64,000 nt of DNA from Bacillota bacterium. GTDB lineage: Bacteria > Bacillota > UBA4882 > UBA8346. The first letter of the stretch is position 1; every line of letters begins with the position of its first letter. Position numbers and translations under genes: made by a program. Of the stretch, positions 46,649 to 55,222 are shown in pieces. The DNA lies in contig JAEYPR010000036.1 in the NCBI GenBank assembly GCA_023410535.1, positions 62,001 to 126,000 on the forward strand. The letters run 5' to 3'. A model generated the notes under the pieces. The model worked only from the letters and a program-made list of their open reading frames with translations, was not told the DNA's origin and searched no databases.

Positions 46649-47760
46649 CCCGCAACCTCCAAATTCGTTCCTTTATGGCTGATTTTAGCGGTATAATCCT
46701 TCATCAGCTCCGGTAAAGAAGACGCTTTCTCAACCAGCGGCAGGCTGACCGGTTGATTGATAAGCGCCGAATGATAAATCGCCAGAATCATCTCAAGCCC
46801 CTTCCGGCCTTCTTCGCCGGGAATATCAAAGGGGGCGCCGGTTTCAATCGCGTTCATAAACCGTTGATATAATGTACGGTGACCAAACCCGTAAATATTC
46901 GGAGGGTTCTCGCCGCTAGTCCGGATGGTCTCCGCTTCATCGTCGTTTCCGTCGGCAAAACGCCACGTCTCGATCTTATTGATGGAGGTGCCGCCCAAAA
47001 CGACCGTGCCGTGTTCACCGAAGATATTGAGCGTCTCTTCGAGATTCTTCGGATAAACGGTTGAAGAGGCCTCGATCATTCCCAGGGCGCCGTTTTTGAA
47101 TTGGATCATCCCCATTCCCAAATCCTCAACCTCAATCGGCTGCACTTGGGTGGCGATCTTGCCATAAACGGTGACGGCGTCGCCGAGCATCCAGAGGAGC
47201 AGATCGATATTGTGGATGGACTGGTTCATCAAAACCCCGCCGTCCTGTTCCCAGGTGCCGTGCCAGGAGTCTTGCTGAAAGTAATTGGCGTTACGGTACC
47301 AACGGATCGAAGCGACGCCGTGATTAATCCGGCCGAACCGTCCCGCTTCCAAAGCATCCCGCAATTTCCGGACGACTTGGTTATAGCGGTTTTGATGACA
47401 GACGCCTAAGTAAACGTGATTCCGTTGGCAGACCTCGATCAGCTTGTCCGCGTCCCGGAGCGACAAGGCCATTGGTTTTTCCACAATGACATGTTTCCCC
47501 GCTTCCGCCGCGGCAATTCCAATCTCGGCATGTTGCCCGCTGGAGGTGGCGATGGCGACAATATCAACGTCAGGCCGTTCCAGCACTTTCCGGTAATCAG
47601 TGTAAACGTCGCCGCCATAGGTCTGACGGTACTGTTCCGCTTTTTCCGGAACGATATCGCAGACCGCTTTTAACTCGGCATTCTCCAGTTCAACAATGTT
47701 TCGGGCATGATTGGGGGCGATTCTGCCGCAGCCAATCAAACCAAAGCGAAATGTTCTCAC
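46645..47760 (-). CDS. wbpB: Gfo/Idh/MocA oxidoreductase (WbpB-like UDP-sugar 3-dehydrogenase)
   Basis: The 371-residue protein has an N-terminal NAD-binding domain (FGLIGCGRIAPNHARNI), the family motif EKPMAL, and the QNRYN and GGVLMNQSIHNIDLLLWMLG segments of the substrate domain. In this context it should oxidise C3 of UDP-GlcNAcA to a keto group for the aminotransferase. The start is GTG at 47760, with AAGGAG 9 bases upstream. Confidence 0.88.
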   Translation of the reverse strand: MRTFRFGLIGCGRIAPNHARNIVELENAELKAVCDIVPEKAEQYRQTYGGDVYTDYRKVLERPDVDIVAIATSSGQHAEIGIAAAEAGKHVIVEKPMALSLRDADKLIEVCQRNHVYLGVCHQNRYNQVVRKLRDALEAGRFGRINHGVASIRWYRNANYFQQDSWHGTWEQDGGVLMNQSIHNIDLLLWMLGDAVTVYGKIATQVQPIEVEDLGMGMIQFKNGALGMIEASSTVYPKNLEETLNIFGEHGTVVLGGTSINKIETWRFADGNDDEAETIRTSGENPPNIYGFGHRTLYQRFMNAIETGAPFDIPGEEGRKGLEMILAIYHSALINQPVSLPLVEKASSLPELMKDYTAKISHKGTNLEVAG

Positions 47761-47815
47761 TGTCGCATCTCCTTATGGTCGGAATCAAAGTCCCACGTTT
47801 GGACAGATTGATAAG

Positions 47816-49159
47816 TTAGATATGAATAATGACGGCTTGCGGTTGATGCACTTTCCGGGTGGCGTTGCGCGTGTCAAAAACCAGTTTGGTATGAGCGCAG
47901 ATCCATGGGTAATCATAGTCCGAATGGTCGGTGGTGATCAAAACCAGATCCGCCGCTTGCAACAGTTCCTTGGTCAACGGCGCCGAAATCATTTCGCGGC
48001 CGCCCGATTTGAAAATCGGGATATAGGGATCGTTGACGATCACCTCGGCCTGACGGGCTTTTAACAGATCGTAAATTTTAAGCGCCGGCGATTCCCGGGC
48101 ATCGTCGATGTCCTTTTTATAAGCCAAGCCAAGCATCAATATCTTGGAGCCGTTTAACGGCTTGCCGTACTGATTGAGGAAGGTCGCGGCTTTTTCAACC
48201 ACGTACTCAGGCATGCTGTTATTGATCTCGCCGGCAATTTCGATCAGCCGGGTATGATAATCATATTCACGCGCTTTCCAAGTCAGGTAGAACGGATCGA
48301 TCGGAATGCAATGCCCGCCTAACCCCGGACCGGGATAAAACGGCATGAAGCCGTATGGTTTGGTTTTGGCGGCTTCAACCACTTCCCAGACATCGATTCC
48401 CATTTTATTGCAAAGGATCGCCATCTCGTTGGCTAAGGCAATATTGATATTCCGGAAAGTATTTTCCAGGATCTTCTCCATTTCCGCCACTTTCGGGCTG
48501 GAAACTTGGTGAATTTCCCCTTCTAACACCGCGGTGTAGAGTGCGGCGGCAATTTCAGTGCAACGTTGGGTAACCCCCCCGACAACTTTCGGGGTATTTT
48601 TCGTATGGTAATGCGCATTTCCGGGGTCAACCCGTTCCGGGGAAAACGCTAAAAAGAAATCAACACCACATTGCAGCCCGGTTGCTTCCAGAATCGGCAT
48701 GACCACTTCTTCGGTGGTCCCGGGATAGGTGGTGCTCTCTAACACGACTAACATATCGGGATGGAGGTATTCGGCAATTTGTTTGCTGGAGTTTACAACA
48801 TAAGAAATGTCCGGTTGTTGGTATTTATCCAAGGGAGTGGGAACACAGATCGCGACTGCGTCAACCTTGGCAATCTGCGAGTAATCCGTGGTTGCAATTA
48901 ACTTTTGGTCTGCGACCAAATCTTTTAAATCCTGATCGACCACATCGCCAATATAATTTTGACCTTGATTGACCATATCCACCCGTTTGGCTTGGACATC
49001 AAAACCGATCACTTGGTAACCGGCCTTGGCTTTTTCGACCGCCAACGGGAGTCCGACGTAACCTAAACCGACAACACCCAGGACCGCTGTTTTTTGTGAT
49101 ATTTTTTCCAACAAACTGATACCCGCGCCGGGTTGCCGAATTTCAACATTTTCGATCAT
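47816..49159 (-). CDS. wbpA: UDP-N-acetyl-D-glucosamine 6-dehydrogenase (WbpA-like)
   Basis: The 447-residue enzyme oxidises C6 of UDP-GlcNAc (or UDP-ManNAc) to the uronic acid. It has the Rossmann start VVGLGYVGLPLAVEKAKAGYQV, AFSPERVDPGNAHYHTKNTPKVVGG and GPGLGGHCIPIDPFYLTWKA with the catalytic Cys. GGAGGA precedes the ATG. It is the first gene of the 17-gene polysaccharide operon, a short distance after a terminator hairpin. Confidence 0.92.
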   Translation of the reverse strand: MIENVEIRQPGAGISLLEKISQKTAVLGVVGLGYVGLPLAVEKAKAGYQVIGFDVQAKRVDMVNQGQNYIGDVVDQDLKDLVADQKLIATTDYSQIAKVDAVAICVPTPLDKYQQPDISYVVNSSKQIAEYLHPDMLVVLESTTYPGTTEEVVMPILEATGLQCGVDFFLAFSPERVDPGNAHYHTKNTPKVVGGVTQRCTEIAAALYTAVLEGEIHQVSSPKVAEMEKILENTFRNINIALANEMAILCNKMGIDVWEVVEAAKTKPYGFMPFYPGPGLGGHCIPIDPFYLTWKAREYDYHTRLIEIAGEINNSMPEYVVEKAATFLNQYGKPLNGSKILMLGLAYKKDIDDARESPALKIYDLLKARQAEVIVNDPYIPIFKSGGREMISAPLTKELLQAADLVLITTDHSDYDYPWICAHTKLVFDTRNATRKVHQPQAVIIHI

Positions 49160-49186
49160 TGTTGAGGGTCCTCCCTACAATCGTAA

Positions 49187-49207
49187 AAGATGGGGGTTCG
49201 GCCCCCA
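49187..49207 (-). terminator. Terminator/attenuator before the polysaccharide operon
   Basis: TGGGGG and CCCCCA form a stem on the minus strand closing a 5-nt loop, followed by TCTTTTA. It can end transcripts of the heptad-repeat gene. Because it sits 30 bases before the first polysaccharide gene it could also act as an attenuator for that operon. Confidence 0.7.
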
Positions 49208-49365
49208 CCACCTATCAATTATATCTCATATCAATAATTTTGCAATCTCCTTCCTTTTAATTTTCGACAAGATTCACCGATATACGCTAAATATTGGGAC
49301 GATTCTACGCCGGCTTCGGCGCAGTCCATTCAGTCACTCAACAAGTCCGTTTTGTGGATAACTCG

Positions 49366-49698
49366 CTATTTTTGTGTCACTCCTTTTATTGCATCCTCGC
49401 TCAACGACTGCGCATCCTCGCTCAACGACTGCGCATCCTCGCTCAACGACTGCGCATCCTTGCTCAACGACTGCGCATCCTCGCTCAACGACTGTGCGTC
49501 CTTGCTCAACGACTGTGCGTCCTTGCTCAACGACTGTGCGTCCTTGCTCAATGACTGCGTATCCTTGCTCAACGACTGTGCGTCCTCGCTCAACGACTGT
49601 GCGTCTTTGCTTATCCCCGCAAAGCCGTAAACGACCTGGACATTATCCAAAGCTCCAAGTCTCCGTGGCGCTACGAAGCACGATCGAACCGGCTTCAT
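49366..49698 (-). CDS. Heptad-repeat coiled-coil protein, possible real gene
   Basis: The 110-residue frame starts MKPVRSCFVAPRRLG and then has about ten copies of a seven-residue unit D-A-Q-S-L-S-[EK]. Ala and Leu fall at spacings of 3 and 4, the a/d pattern of a coiled coil, and Glu and Lys alternate at one position. GGAGGA sits 5 bases before the ATG, which favours this strand over the two open frames on the plus strand through the same repeats. Most base differences between units are silent in this frame, though they are nearly as silent in one plus frame. The function is unknown; it could also be a non-coding minisatellite. Confidence 0.5.
   Translation of the reverse strand: MKPVRSCFVAPRRLGALDNVQVVYGFAGISKDAQSLSEDAQSLSKDTQSLSKDAQSLSKDAQSLSKDAQSLSEDAQSLSKDAQSLSEDAQSLSEDAQSLSEDAIKGVTQK
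49391..49611. repeat. 21-bp tandem repeat array
   Basis: Ten near-identical direct units of 21 bases, then a decayed eleventh. Units differ at five positions only (unit positions 2, 3, 8, 15 and 21). The unit length is a multiple of three, so copy number can change without a frameshift. Confidence 0.95.
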
Positions 49699-49725
49699 TG
49701 TATTCCTCCAATTTAAACAAAAGAA

Positions 49726-49760
49726 GTGTCGTCAACTACTGCGCAGTAGTTTTACGACAC
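49726..49760 (-). terminator. Terminator of the dapA operon
   Basis: A long near-perfect palindrome (GTGTCGT arm, inner AACTACTGC/GCAGTAGTT) is followed on the minus strand by TTCTTTTGTTT. It lies 55 bases after the dapA stop codon. Confidence 0.75.
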
Positions 49761-49814
49761 TCCTAAAGTTATCTCTATTTCAGCGGTTCAAGCCCTGCGG
49801 GATTTGAGGAATCG

Positions 49815-50696
49815 TTATAACAATCCCAGATCAATTAAGACATTCCGCATCGTTTCCAGCTCTTTGGCGTCGGCTTCGACCAACGGCAGGCGGAGGCCGC
49901 CAACTTTAAACCCTAATATATTGCAGGCCGCCTTGACCATAATGGGATTGGTGTTGATGAACAAAGCCCGGTTTAGCGGTCCAAGCTCGGAATTGATCCG
50001 GGCGGCGGTTGTAATGTCGCCGTGTAAATACGCATTAACCATCGATTGAATCTTACGGCCGACCAGATGGGCCGCCACACTGATGATGCCGGTGCCGCCG
50101 ACGCCCAGCATCGGCAAGGTCAACGCATCATCCCCGCTGTAGAGGAGAAAATCATCGGGCGTCTTTTCAAAGATCTCACTGGCCTGAGCCAAACTGCCGG
50201 CTGATTCTTTCACGCCGACGATGTTTTCGACCTCCGCCAAGCGCGTCATGGTATCGACGGCAATATTCACACCGGTGCGACCGGGAATATTATAAACAAT
50301 CACCGGCAAAGCGGTTGCGGCGGCGATTGCTTTGAAGTGCCGGTACAAACCTTCCTGCGGCGGTTTGCTGTAATACGGGGCGACCAGCAGGAAGCCATCC
50401 ACTCCGGTTTTCTCGGCTTCCTTGGTCAACTCAATACTCTCGTCGGTATTGTAGGAGCCCGTGCCGGCGATGACCGTTCCCTTGCTGCCGACCACTTCGA
50501 CAACGGCGCGGAACAATTGCAATTTTTCCTGTTTGGAGAGAGTCGGGGATTCACCGGTGGTACCGGCGACCACTAAACCGTCCGAACCGGAATCGATCAA
50601 GCGGGCGGCTAATTCCTGGGCTGCTTGATAGTTGACTTGCAGATTTTGATCAAACGGCGTCACCATCGCCGTCAGTACTCTACCCAATTTTACCAT
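49815..50696 (-). CDS. dapA: 4-hydroxy-tetrahydrodipicolinate synthase
   Basis: The 293-residue aldolase condenses pyruvate with aspartate semialdehyde. Motifs: GTTGESPTLSKQEKLQL (Thr-Thr of the active site), YYSKPPQEGLYRHF (catalytic Tyr), YNIPGRTGVN and VGVKESAGSL (Schiff-base Lys). GGAGGA precedes the ATG. It is the last gene of the riboswitch-headed lysine/dipicolinate operon, and its product feeds both DapB and dipicolinate synthase. Confidence 0.96.
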   Translation of the reverse strand: MVKLGRVLTAMVTPFDQNLQVNYQAAQELAARLIDSGSDGLVVAGTTGESPTLSKQEKLQLFRAVVEVVGSKGTVIAGTGSYNTDESIELTKEAEKTGVDGFLLVAPYYSKPPQEGLYRHFKAIAAATALPVIVYNIPGRTGVNIAVDTMTRLAEVENIVGVKESAGSLAQASEIFEKTPDDFLLYSGDDALTLPMLGVGGTGIISVAAHLVGRKIQSMVNAYLHGDITTAARINSELGPLNRALFINTNPIMVKAACNILGFKVGGLRLPLVEADAKELETMRNVLIDLGLL

Positions 50697-50710
50697 TGCG
50701 GTTCCTCCTC

Positions 50711-51931
50711 TTACTCTCCTAGTTGGAACTCTTCATGAAGCGCTTGCAAAGCGTTGCACATGTCTTCCCGCCGGACCAGGCAGGCGATGTTGATATGCGA
50801 ATCGGTCGAATGATAAATCGCGATCTTGGCTTGCTGCAGCCCCCGGACCATCCGGGCCATCACCCCGGGGACGCCGCGCATTCCCGAACCGACAATCGCC
50901 ACTTTGGCAAAGCCTTTCTCAATCACATACCTAATCCCTAATTTGCCCAAAGCTTCGTTCGCCCGTTCTGCCAAATCTTCCTTGATGATGAAACCAATAT
51001 TAAAAGGGGCCACTTGGATCATATCCACGCTGATTCCGGCGCCGGCCATGGTCTGGAAAACCTCCATCACCCTGCCGCTGGCGTTCATATCTTGATCCGA
51101 TTCAAATTTAACCAATGCCATTTCGGAAATATGCGCCAATCCCGTCACCACTTTATCGCCCCGGATCTCAATATTCCCAATCGAGGTTCCGTCGGTTATC
51201 AGTGTTCCCAGATTATCGGAGAAGGTGGAACGGATCCGTAACGGCACCCGGCCTTCCATCGCGATCTCGACCGCCCGCGGATGGACTACTTTCGCTCCTA
51301 AATGCGCCATTTCACAAACTTCATTGTAGGTCATCACCGAAAGCGGCTTGGCCTGCGGAACCAGGCGCGGATCTGCGGTCATCACGCCGTCGACATCGGT
51401 ATAAATCTCGACCACTTCGGCATTGAGCGCCACACCCAACGCCGCGCCGGTGGTATCGCTGCCGCCCCGGCCCAAGGTGGTGATCTCCCCTTCCGGCGTC
51501 ATTCCTTGAAATCCGGCGACTACCGCCACCCGGTTTTGCTCAAGACACCGCCAAAGGTTCTCCGGTTTGATCTCGGTAATGCGCGCGCTGCCGAAATGAT
51601 GGTCGGTGTAAATCCCGGCTTGCCCTCCGGTAAAAGCCGAAGCTTCAATCCCGTGTTTTTTCAAGGTTTGAACCATGACTACGGTCGAAATATTCTCGCC
51701 ACAGGTCATTAAGAGATCCAGTTCGCGTGACTTAACGTTTTTTAATACCCCTTTTGCCAATCCGATCAAGGTATCGGTGGCATACGGATCACCCGACCGT
51801 CCCATTGCCGAAACGACCACCACTACGCCGTAACCTTGGGTCAGTGCCTCTTGGACTTTTTTCACCACATGTTCCCGGCCTTCGGCGGTCGCAACGGAAG
51901 TCCCGCCAAATTTCTGAACGATTACCCGCAT
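50711..51931 (-). CDS. dapG: Aspartate kinase
   Basis: The 406-residue enzyme phosphorylates aspartate, the first step of the pathway. It has the N-terminal VQKFGGTSVA, VVVVVSAMGRSGDPYATD, GFQGMTPEGEITTLGRGGSDTTGAALG and two C-terminal ACT domains (ISVDMIQVAPFNIGFII region). It resembles Bacillus DapG, which is sporulation-linked and diaminopimelate-sensitive, in sequence and in its place before dapA. ATG 51931 gives the conserved N-terminus; the longer frame upstream has no site. Confidence 0.92.
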   Translation of the reverse strand: MRVIVQKFGGTSVATAEGREHVVKKVQEALTQGYGVVVVVSAMGRSGDPYATDTLIGLAKGVLKNVKSRELDLLMTCGENISTVVMVQTLKKHGIEASAFTGGQAGIYTDHHFGSARITEIKPENLWRCLEQNRVAVVAGFQGMTPEGEITTLGRGGSDTTGAALGVALNAEVVEIYTDVDGVMTADPRLVPQAKPLSVMTYNEVCEMAHLGAKVVHPRAVEIAMEGRVPLRIRSTFSDNLGTLITDGTSIGNIEIRGDKVVTGLAHISEMALVKFESDQDMNASGRVMEVFQTMAGAGISVDMIQVAPFNIGFIIKEDLAERANEALGKLGIRYVIEKGFAKVAIVGSGMRGVPGVMARMVRGLQQAKIAIYHSTDSHINIACLVRREDMCNALQALHEEFQLGE

Positions 51932-52135
51932 CTTGTTCCCTCTCTTTTGAGCAAATATAAGCTCATTGTTATAATGACATTGATAAAGCCAATCTGTTTT
52001 CAAACGTAGCGTTCGAAATCAGCTTTGGCGTATTTTCCATAGTTGAATGGCTATTCAATGGCTCAGTTTAACAGTACCACAATTTGCTCAATGGTTGAAC
52101 GGCCACCTGTTGCAGTAATTTGACCCGATGCGGTC

Positions 52136-52732
52136 CTATTTTGCGGTCCCCCCCGCCACCAGCAACGGTTGATATTGCCGGAATTGTAACGCTTCCAGGA
52201 TTGTCTCCGGAATCAAACTCATCTTGGCCACCAACGAGGTCTGTTTGGAGTCGGGCGCGTCCTGACCGAAGGGTACGAAGAACACATTGCGGCGGTTAAG
52301 TAACGTTCCTAAGTTCCGGGCATTGCCGCTCAACCCGTCATTGGTCGCGATGGCTAATACCACTGGCTTTTTATTGCGCAATTGCGCTTTACAGGCCATC
52401 GTCACGCTGGAATCGGTGATTCCCAACGCCAAACGGGCGAGCGTATTGCCAGTGCATGGCGCCACAAGAATCACATCAATCTTATTCTGCGGGCCGATCG
52501 GCTCCGCCTCGACGATGGTCGTCAACGGCTCCTTGCCGGTAATTGTCACGATCTTTTCCAGCACTTCTTTCGCCGTTCCAAAACGGGAATCGGTATTTTG
52601 GACCGCGGCTGAGATGATTGGGGTAATTTCCGCCCCCTCATCCTTTAATAACTTCATATACTGTAAGGCCTCACTGATCGTACAGTGCGATCCGGTTAAT
52701 GCAAAACCAATCTGGATTCCACTAAACCGCAT
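52136..52732 (-). CDS. spoVFB: Dipicolinate synthase subunit B
   Basis: The 198-residue flavoprotein-like subunit (DpaB) works with subunit A to make dipicolinic acid in the mother cell for the spore core. It has the flavoprotein-type start IGFALTGSHCTISEALQYMKLL, then VILVAPCTGNTLARLALGITDSSVTMACKAQLRNKKPVVLAI. ATG 52732 is used, so the gene overlaps subunit A by 11 bases. About 200 bases without a gene separate it from dapG. Confidence 0.93.
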   Translation of the reverse strand: MRFSGIQIGFALTGSHCTISEALQYMKLLKDEGAEITPIISAAVQNTDSRFGTAKEVLEKIVTITGKEPLTTIVEAEPIGPQNKIDVILVAPCTGNTLARLALGITDSSVTMACKAQLRNKKPVVLAIATNDGLSGNARNLGTLLNRRNVFFVPFGQDAPDSKQTSLVAKMSLIPETILEALQFRQYQPLLVAGGTAK

Positions 52733-53633
52733 TGTTGATAACACCCCCGTTTTCCAGAAAGAATTTCTGAATGAGTTTGGGGATGGAGGACGCGAGAATC
52801 GCTCCAGCGGTTTTTGGAGCAACAATTCCCGGCAAGCCCGGGTATAATTTGGCTTTTATGTTCAAACCGGCGGCCGCTTCAAAATCGATTCCGCCGGGCG
52901 GAGAGGCTAAGTCGATGATGAACACGTCCGGCCGCGCCTGCTCCAGCGATGCTGCATCAATCACTAAGGCAGGAACGGAATTGATGATTAAATCTGCGGC
53001 GCCAATCGCTTGACTCAAAAATTCTTCCCCGACAACCTCGCAACCCATCTCCACTGCTCGCGCCAACAATGACGCGCGTCTGGCAGCGACGATGACTCGC
53101 GCTCCCAAAGCTTTGAAACTTCGGGCTACCGTAATACCTACCCGACCAAAACCGACCACCAAAACGGTACTCCCGTGAATGGTAATCGGCATTTCCTCCA
53201 TCGCAATCTGAATTGCGCCTTCGGCAGTAGGGATTGAGTTTAAGATGGCAATCTCATCGTCTTCAGCATACTCAATCACGTGAATTCGATGTTCCGCCGC
53301 AACTTTCTGCCACTGTTTGGTGAGTGAGCCGGTGACCAGCAACGTATTCGGGGTTAATTGATCAAGATACGGCTTAAAGTCTAGCGGCGACTGGTCTTTA
53401 TAGCCCCGGATCATTCCACTGTCGTTCATCCCCGAAATGGGCAGGACGACAACTTGCGCGTTCGCCAATGCTTCCGGAACCCCGGCCCGCCATTGTAACG
53501 GCGTCTGAATTTGCGACTCCGGATGCCCAATCACATTGACTTGATCGAACCAATCCGCCAAACTACGGGCGACAGCAATCTGCCTTGAATCGCCGCCGAT
53601 CACAGCTGCTTCAAGTTGCCAACGTTCTTTCAA
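52722..53633 (-). CDS. spoVFA: Dipicolinate synthase subunit A
   Basis: The 303-residue dehydrogenase-like subunit (DpaA) has an N-terminal AAVIGGDSRQIAVARSLA, a second Rossmann motif VLVVGFGRVGITVARSFKALGARVIVAAR, and DLASPPGGIDF and YPGLPGIVAPKTAG, which are typical of SpoVFA. The start is TTG at 53633, with GGGAGGG 8 bases upstream. It follows dapB after about 150 bases. This gene pair marks the organism as an endospore former. Confidence 0.95.
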   Translation of the reverse strand: MKERWQLEAAVIGGDSRQIAVARSLADWFDQVNVIGHPESQIQTPLQWRAGVPEALANAQVVVLPISGMNDSGMIRGYKDQSPLDFKPYLDQLTPNTLLVTGSLTKQWQKVAAEHRIHVIEYAEDDEIAILNSIPTAEGAIQIAMEEMPITIHGSTVLVVGFGRVGITVARSFKALGARVIVAARRASLLARAVEMGCEVVGEEFLSQAIGAADLIINSVPALVIDAASLEQARPDVFIIDLASPPGGIDFEAAAGLNIKAKLYPGLPGIVAPKTAGAILASSIPKLIQKFFLENGGVINNAV

Positions 53634-53781
53634 CGAAATACCCTCCCTTTCCTACAACCCAGGCTATTTTAGTATATTCCTGGTGAAAGCGGGAGGTGAA
53701 GCTGAAAAGTCTTTCAAAGTACACAATCCCAGGAGGCATAAATTTTGATCGATGCGGCGCTCCGGGTACGGTATTTTTATT

Positions 53782-54582
53782 TTATTCAAAAAGCATTTGG
53801 TCCAGGCCGTAAGTCAACCCGGGCCGTTCGCTAATTTTTTTGACTGCCAACAACACTCCCGGCATAAAAGATTCCCGGCTGATCGAGTCATGCCGGATGG
53901 TGAGCGTCTGACCTTCGCCGCCGAAGATCACTTCCTGATGGGCGATTAAACCGGGTAGCCGGACGCTGTGCAAGTGAATCCCGCCCATTTCGCCGCCGCG
54001 GACTCCCTTGATCTTTTCCTCGCCAATCACATTGGCATTGTTATCGCTGCGGCCGGCCATGATCAGCTCCGCCGTTTTGATGGCCGTCCCGGAGGGCGCA
54101 TCCAACTTCTGATCGTGGTGCAACTCGATGATCTCCACGCCCGGAAAAAACTGCGCCGCTTGCGCCGCAAACCGCATCATCAAGAGCGCCCCAACCGCGA
54201 AATTCGGTGCGATCAGGACATTGGCGCCGGACTGCTCGCTTAATTTTTTGAGTTCCGCCAAGTTTTCCGGCGCTAAACCGGTGGTACCGACCACCGCGTG
54301 CACTTTCGCCTGAATGATCTGGCGGGTATTATTCATGACCGAAGCCGGATTGGTAAAGTCCACCACGACTTGGGGTTTAACTAATTCGATCGCAACGGCC
54401 AGGTCTTCTTGAATGATCACTCCGGTCGACTCTTGACCGATGAGCGTCCCGACATCTTTGCCAACGCCGGAACGGTCCACGGCTCCAACCAACTCAACTT
54501 CGGCATCGGCCAAAACCGCTTTGACAACTTCCCGGCCCATTCTTCCCGAAGCGCCGCTCACCAGAACGCGAATCTTACTCAA
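53782..54582 (-). CDS. dapB: 4-hydroxy-tetrahydrodipicolinate reductase
   Basis: The 266-residue enzyme reduces the DapA product with NAD(P)H. Motifs: VLVSGASGRMGREVVKAV, DFTNPASVMNN, GTTGL, APNFAVGALLMM and the catalytic ELHHDQKLDAPSGTA. The open frame runs much further upstream, through the riboswitch terminator, but the true start is the TTG at 54582: GGAGGAG is 7 bases before it and the length then matches the family. It is the first gene after the lysine riboswitch. Confidence 0.95.
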   Translation of the reverse strand: MSKIRVLVSGASGRMGREVVKAVLADAEVELVGAVDRSGVGKDVGTLIGQESTGVIIQEDLAVAIELVKPQVVVDFTNPASVMNNTRQIIQAKVHAVVGTTGLAPENLAELKKLSEQSGANVLIAPNFAVGALLMMRFAAQAAQFFPGVEIIELHHDQKLDAPSGTAIKTAELIMAGRSDNNANVIGEEKIKGVRGGEMGGIHLHSVRLPGLIAHQEVIFGGEGQTLTIRHDSISRESFMPGVLLAVKKISERPGLTYGLDQMLFE

Positions 54583-54676
54583 ACAATCCACTCCTCCGTA
54601 TTTAAACATTGCAAAATCCATTAGTATTGTTGCCCCGGTCAATTCCTTCCATAGCGGCTGACCAAAGCAAACAAAA

Positions 54677-54704
54677 AAAGGTTGGCAGCACCCTACCAAC
54701 CTTT
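54677..54704 (-). terminator. Intrinsic terminator of the lysine riboswitch expression platform
   Basis: AAAGGTTGG and CCAACCTTT form a stem around a 10-nt loop on the minus strand, followed by TTTTGTTTG. It lies about 24 bases after the aptamer and upstream of the dapB ribosome binding site. Confidence 0.9.
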
Positions 54705-54727
54705 GATCACAACGAATCATTGGCGGC

Positions 54728-54896
54728 AAGATAGCTCTTCACCAAACGACTGGTGACAGTACCTGAGCTATTCGCCCATAATACCAGCCAAGGAGCGGCT
54801 CTCCTTTAACTTCGGCGAAACACCCTTTTCTTCCGCTTCTTCGGCTCCGCCAGCCTCCACGAAAGTACTCTTGTGTTTCGCGCCTCTACTCTACCC
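54728..54896 (-). promoter_or_regulatory. Lysine riboswitch aptamer (L box)
   Basis: Read on the minus strand, the RNA begins GGGGTAGAGTAGAGGCGCG and ends GGTGAAGAGCTATCTT. The GGTAG and CTATC ends pair as P1. Conserved core elements are in order: AGAGGCGC, GAAAAGGGTGTTTCGCCGAAG, GGCTGGTA, and ACTGTCACC facing GGTGAAGAGC. Bound lysine should favour the terminator at 54677-54704 and shut off dapB, the dipicolinate synthase genes, dapG and dapA. Confidence 0.94.
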
Positions 54897-54932
54897 CAAA
54901 CAATAATATTCAATTTAAAATATGACTTCAAA

Positions 54933-54960
54933 GAATTTATTGTTATTGTCCTATAAATTC
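54933..54960. promoter_or_regulatory. Inverted repeat over the dapB promoter
   Basis: GAATTTAT (54933-54940) and ATAAATTC (54953-54960) form a perfect 8-base inverted repeat with a 12-base gap, overlapping the likely -10 region of the riboswitch promoter. It may be an operator or just AT-rich chance. Confidence 0.35.
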
Positions 54961-54973
54961 GGCTGACTGTCAA
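54945..54973 (-). promoter_or_regulatory. Promoter of the lysine/dipicolinate operon
   Basis: On the minus strand a perfect -35 TTGACA (54968-54973) is followed after 17 bases by GACAAT as a candidate -10. Transcription would start about 45 bases before the aptamer. Confidence 0.6.
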
Positions 54974-55119
54974 GTTAAGAAAGGGAATTATTTACGGAAT
55001 TTTATTCATTGCGGGTTCCAACCTCGATTAATGAGTGTTCAAAGCTTACAAAGGGACGAAGCCCGTTTCTCCCGAGAGAGAAAGATGGAATGAAGGCGGC
55101 TTTCATAAAGCAAAATGGT

Positions 55120-55148
55120 CATTGTTTTCATTACAGATATGATATAAT
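55120..55148 (+). promoter_or_regulatory. Promoter of the HTH-PBP regulator gene
   Basis: A perfect -10 TATAAT (55143-55148) has a weak -35 (CATTGT or TTGTTT) 15-17 bases upstream. It lies about 75 bases before the start codon. Confidence 0.55.
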
Positions 55149-55222
55149 TAACCGGTGGCGTTAGAATTTTCTTATTCGCCTCGCCTATCGATATTCCTCA
55201 GTTCAAACGAGGAGGTTTTTTG

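Noticed and set aside
49391..49611. CRISPR array
   Set aside because: The repeats are directly adjacent with no spacers, and no cas genes are near. It is a tandem minisatellite.
49294..49766. Plus-strand open frames through the 21-bp repeat
   Set aside because: They use TTG or other starts without a ribosome binding site. The minus-strand frame has GGAGGA at 5 bases and forms a regular heptad.
54583..54729. N-terminal extension of dapB
   Set aside because: The frame is open, but it runs across the riboswitch terminator. The TTG at 54582 has a perfect ribosome binding site and gives the normal DapB length.
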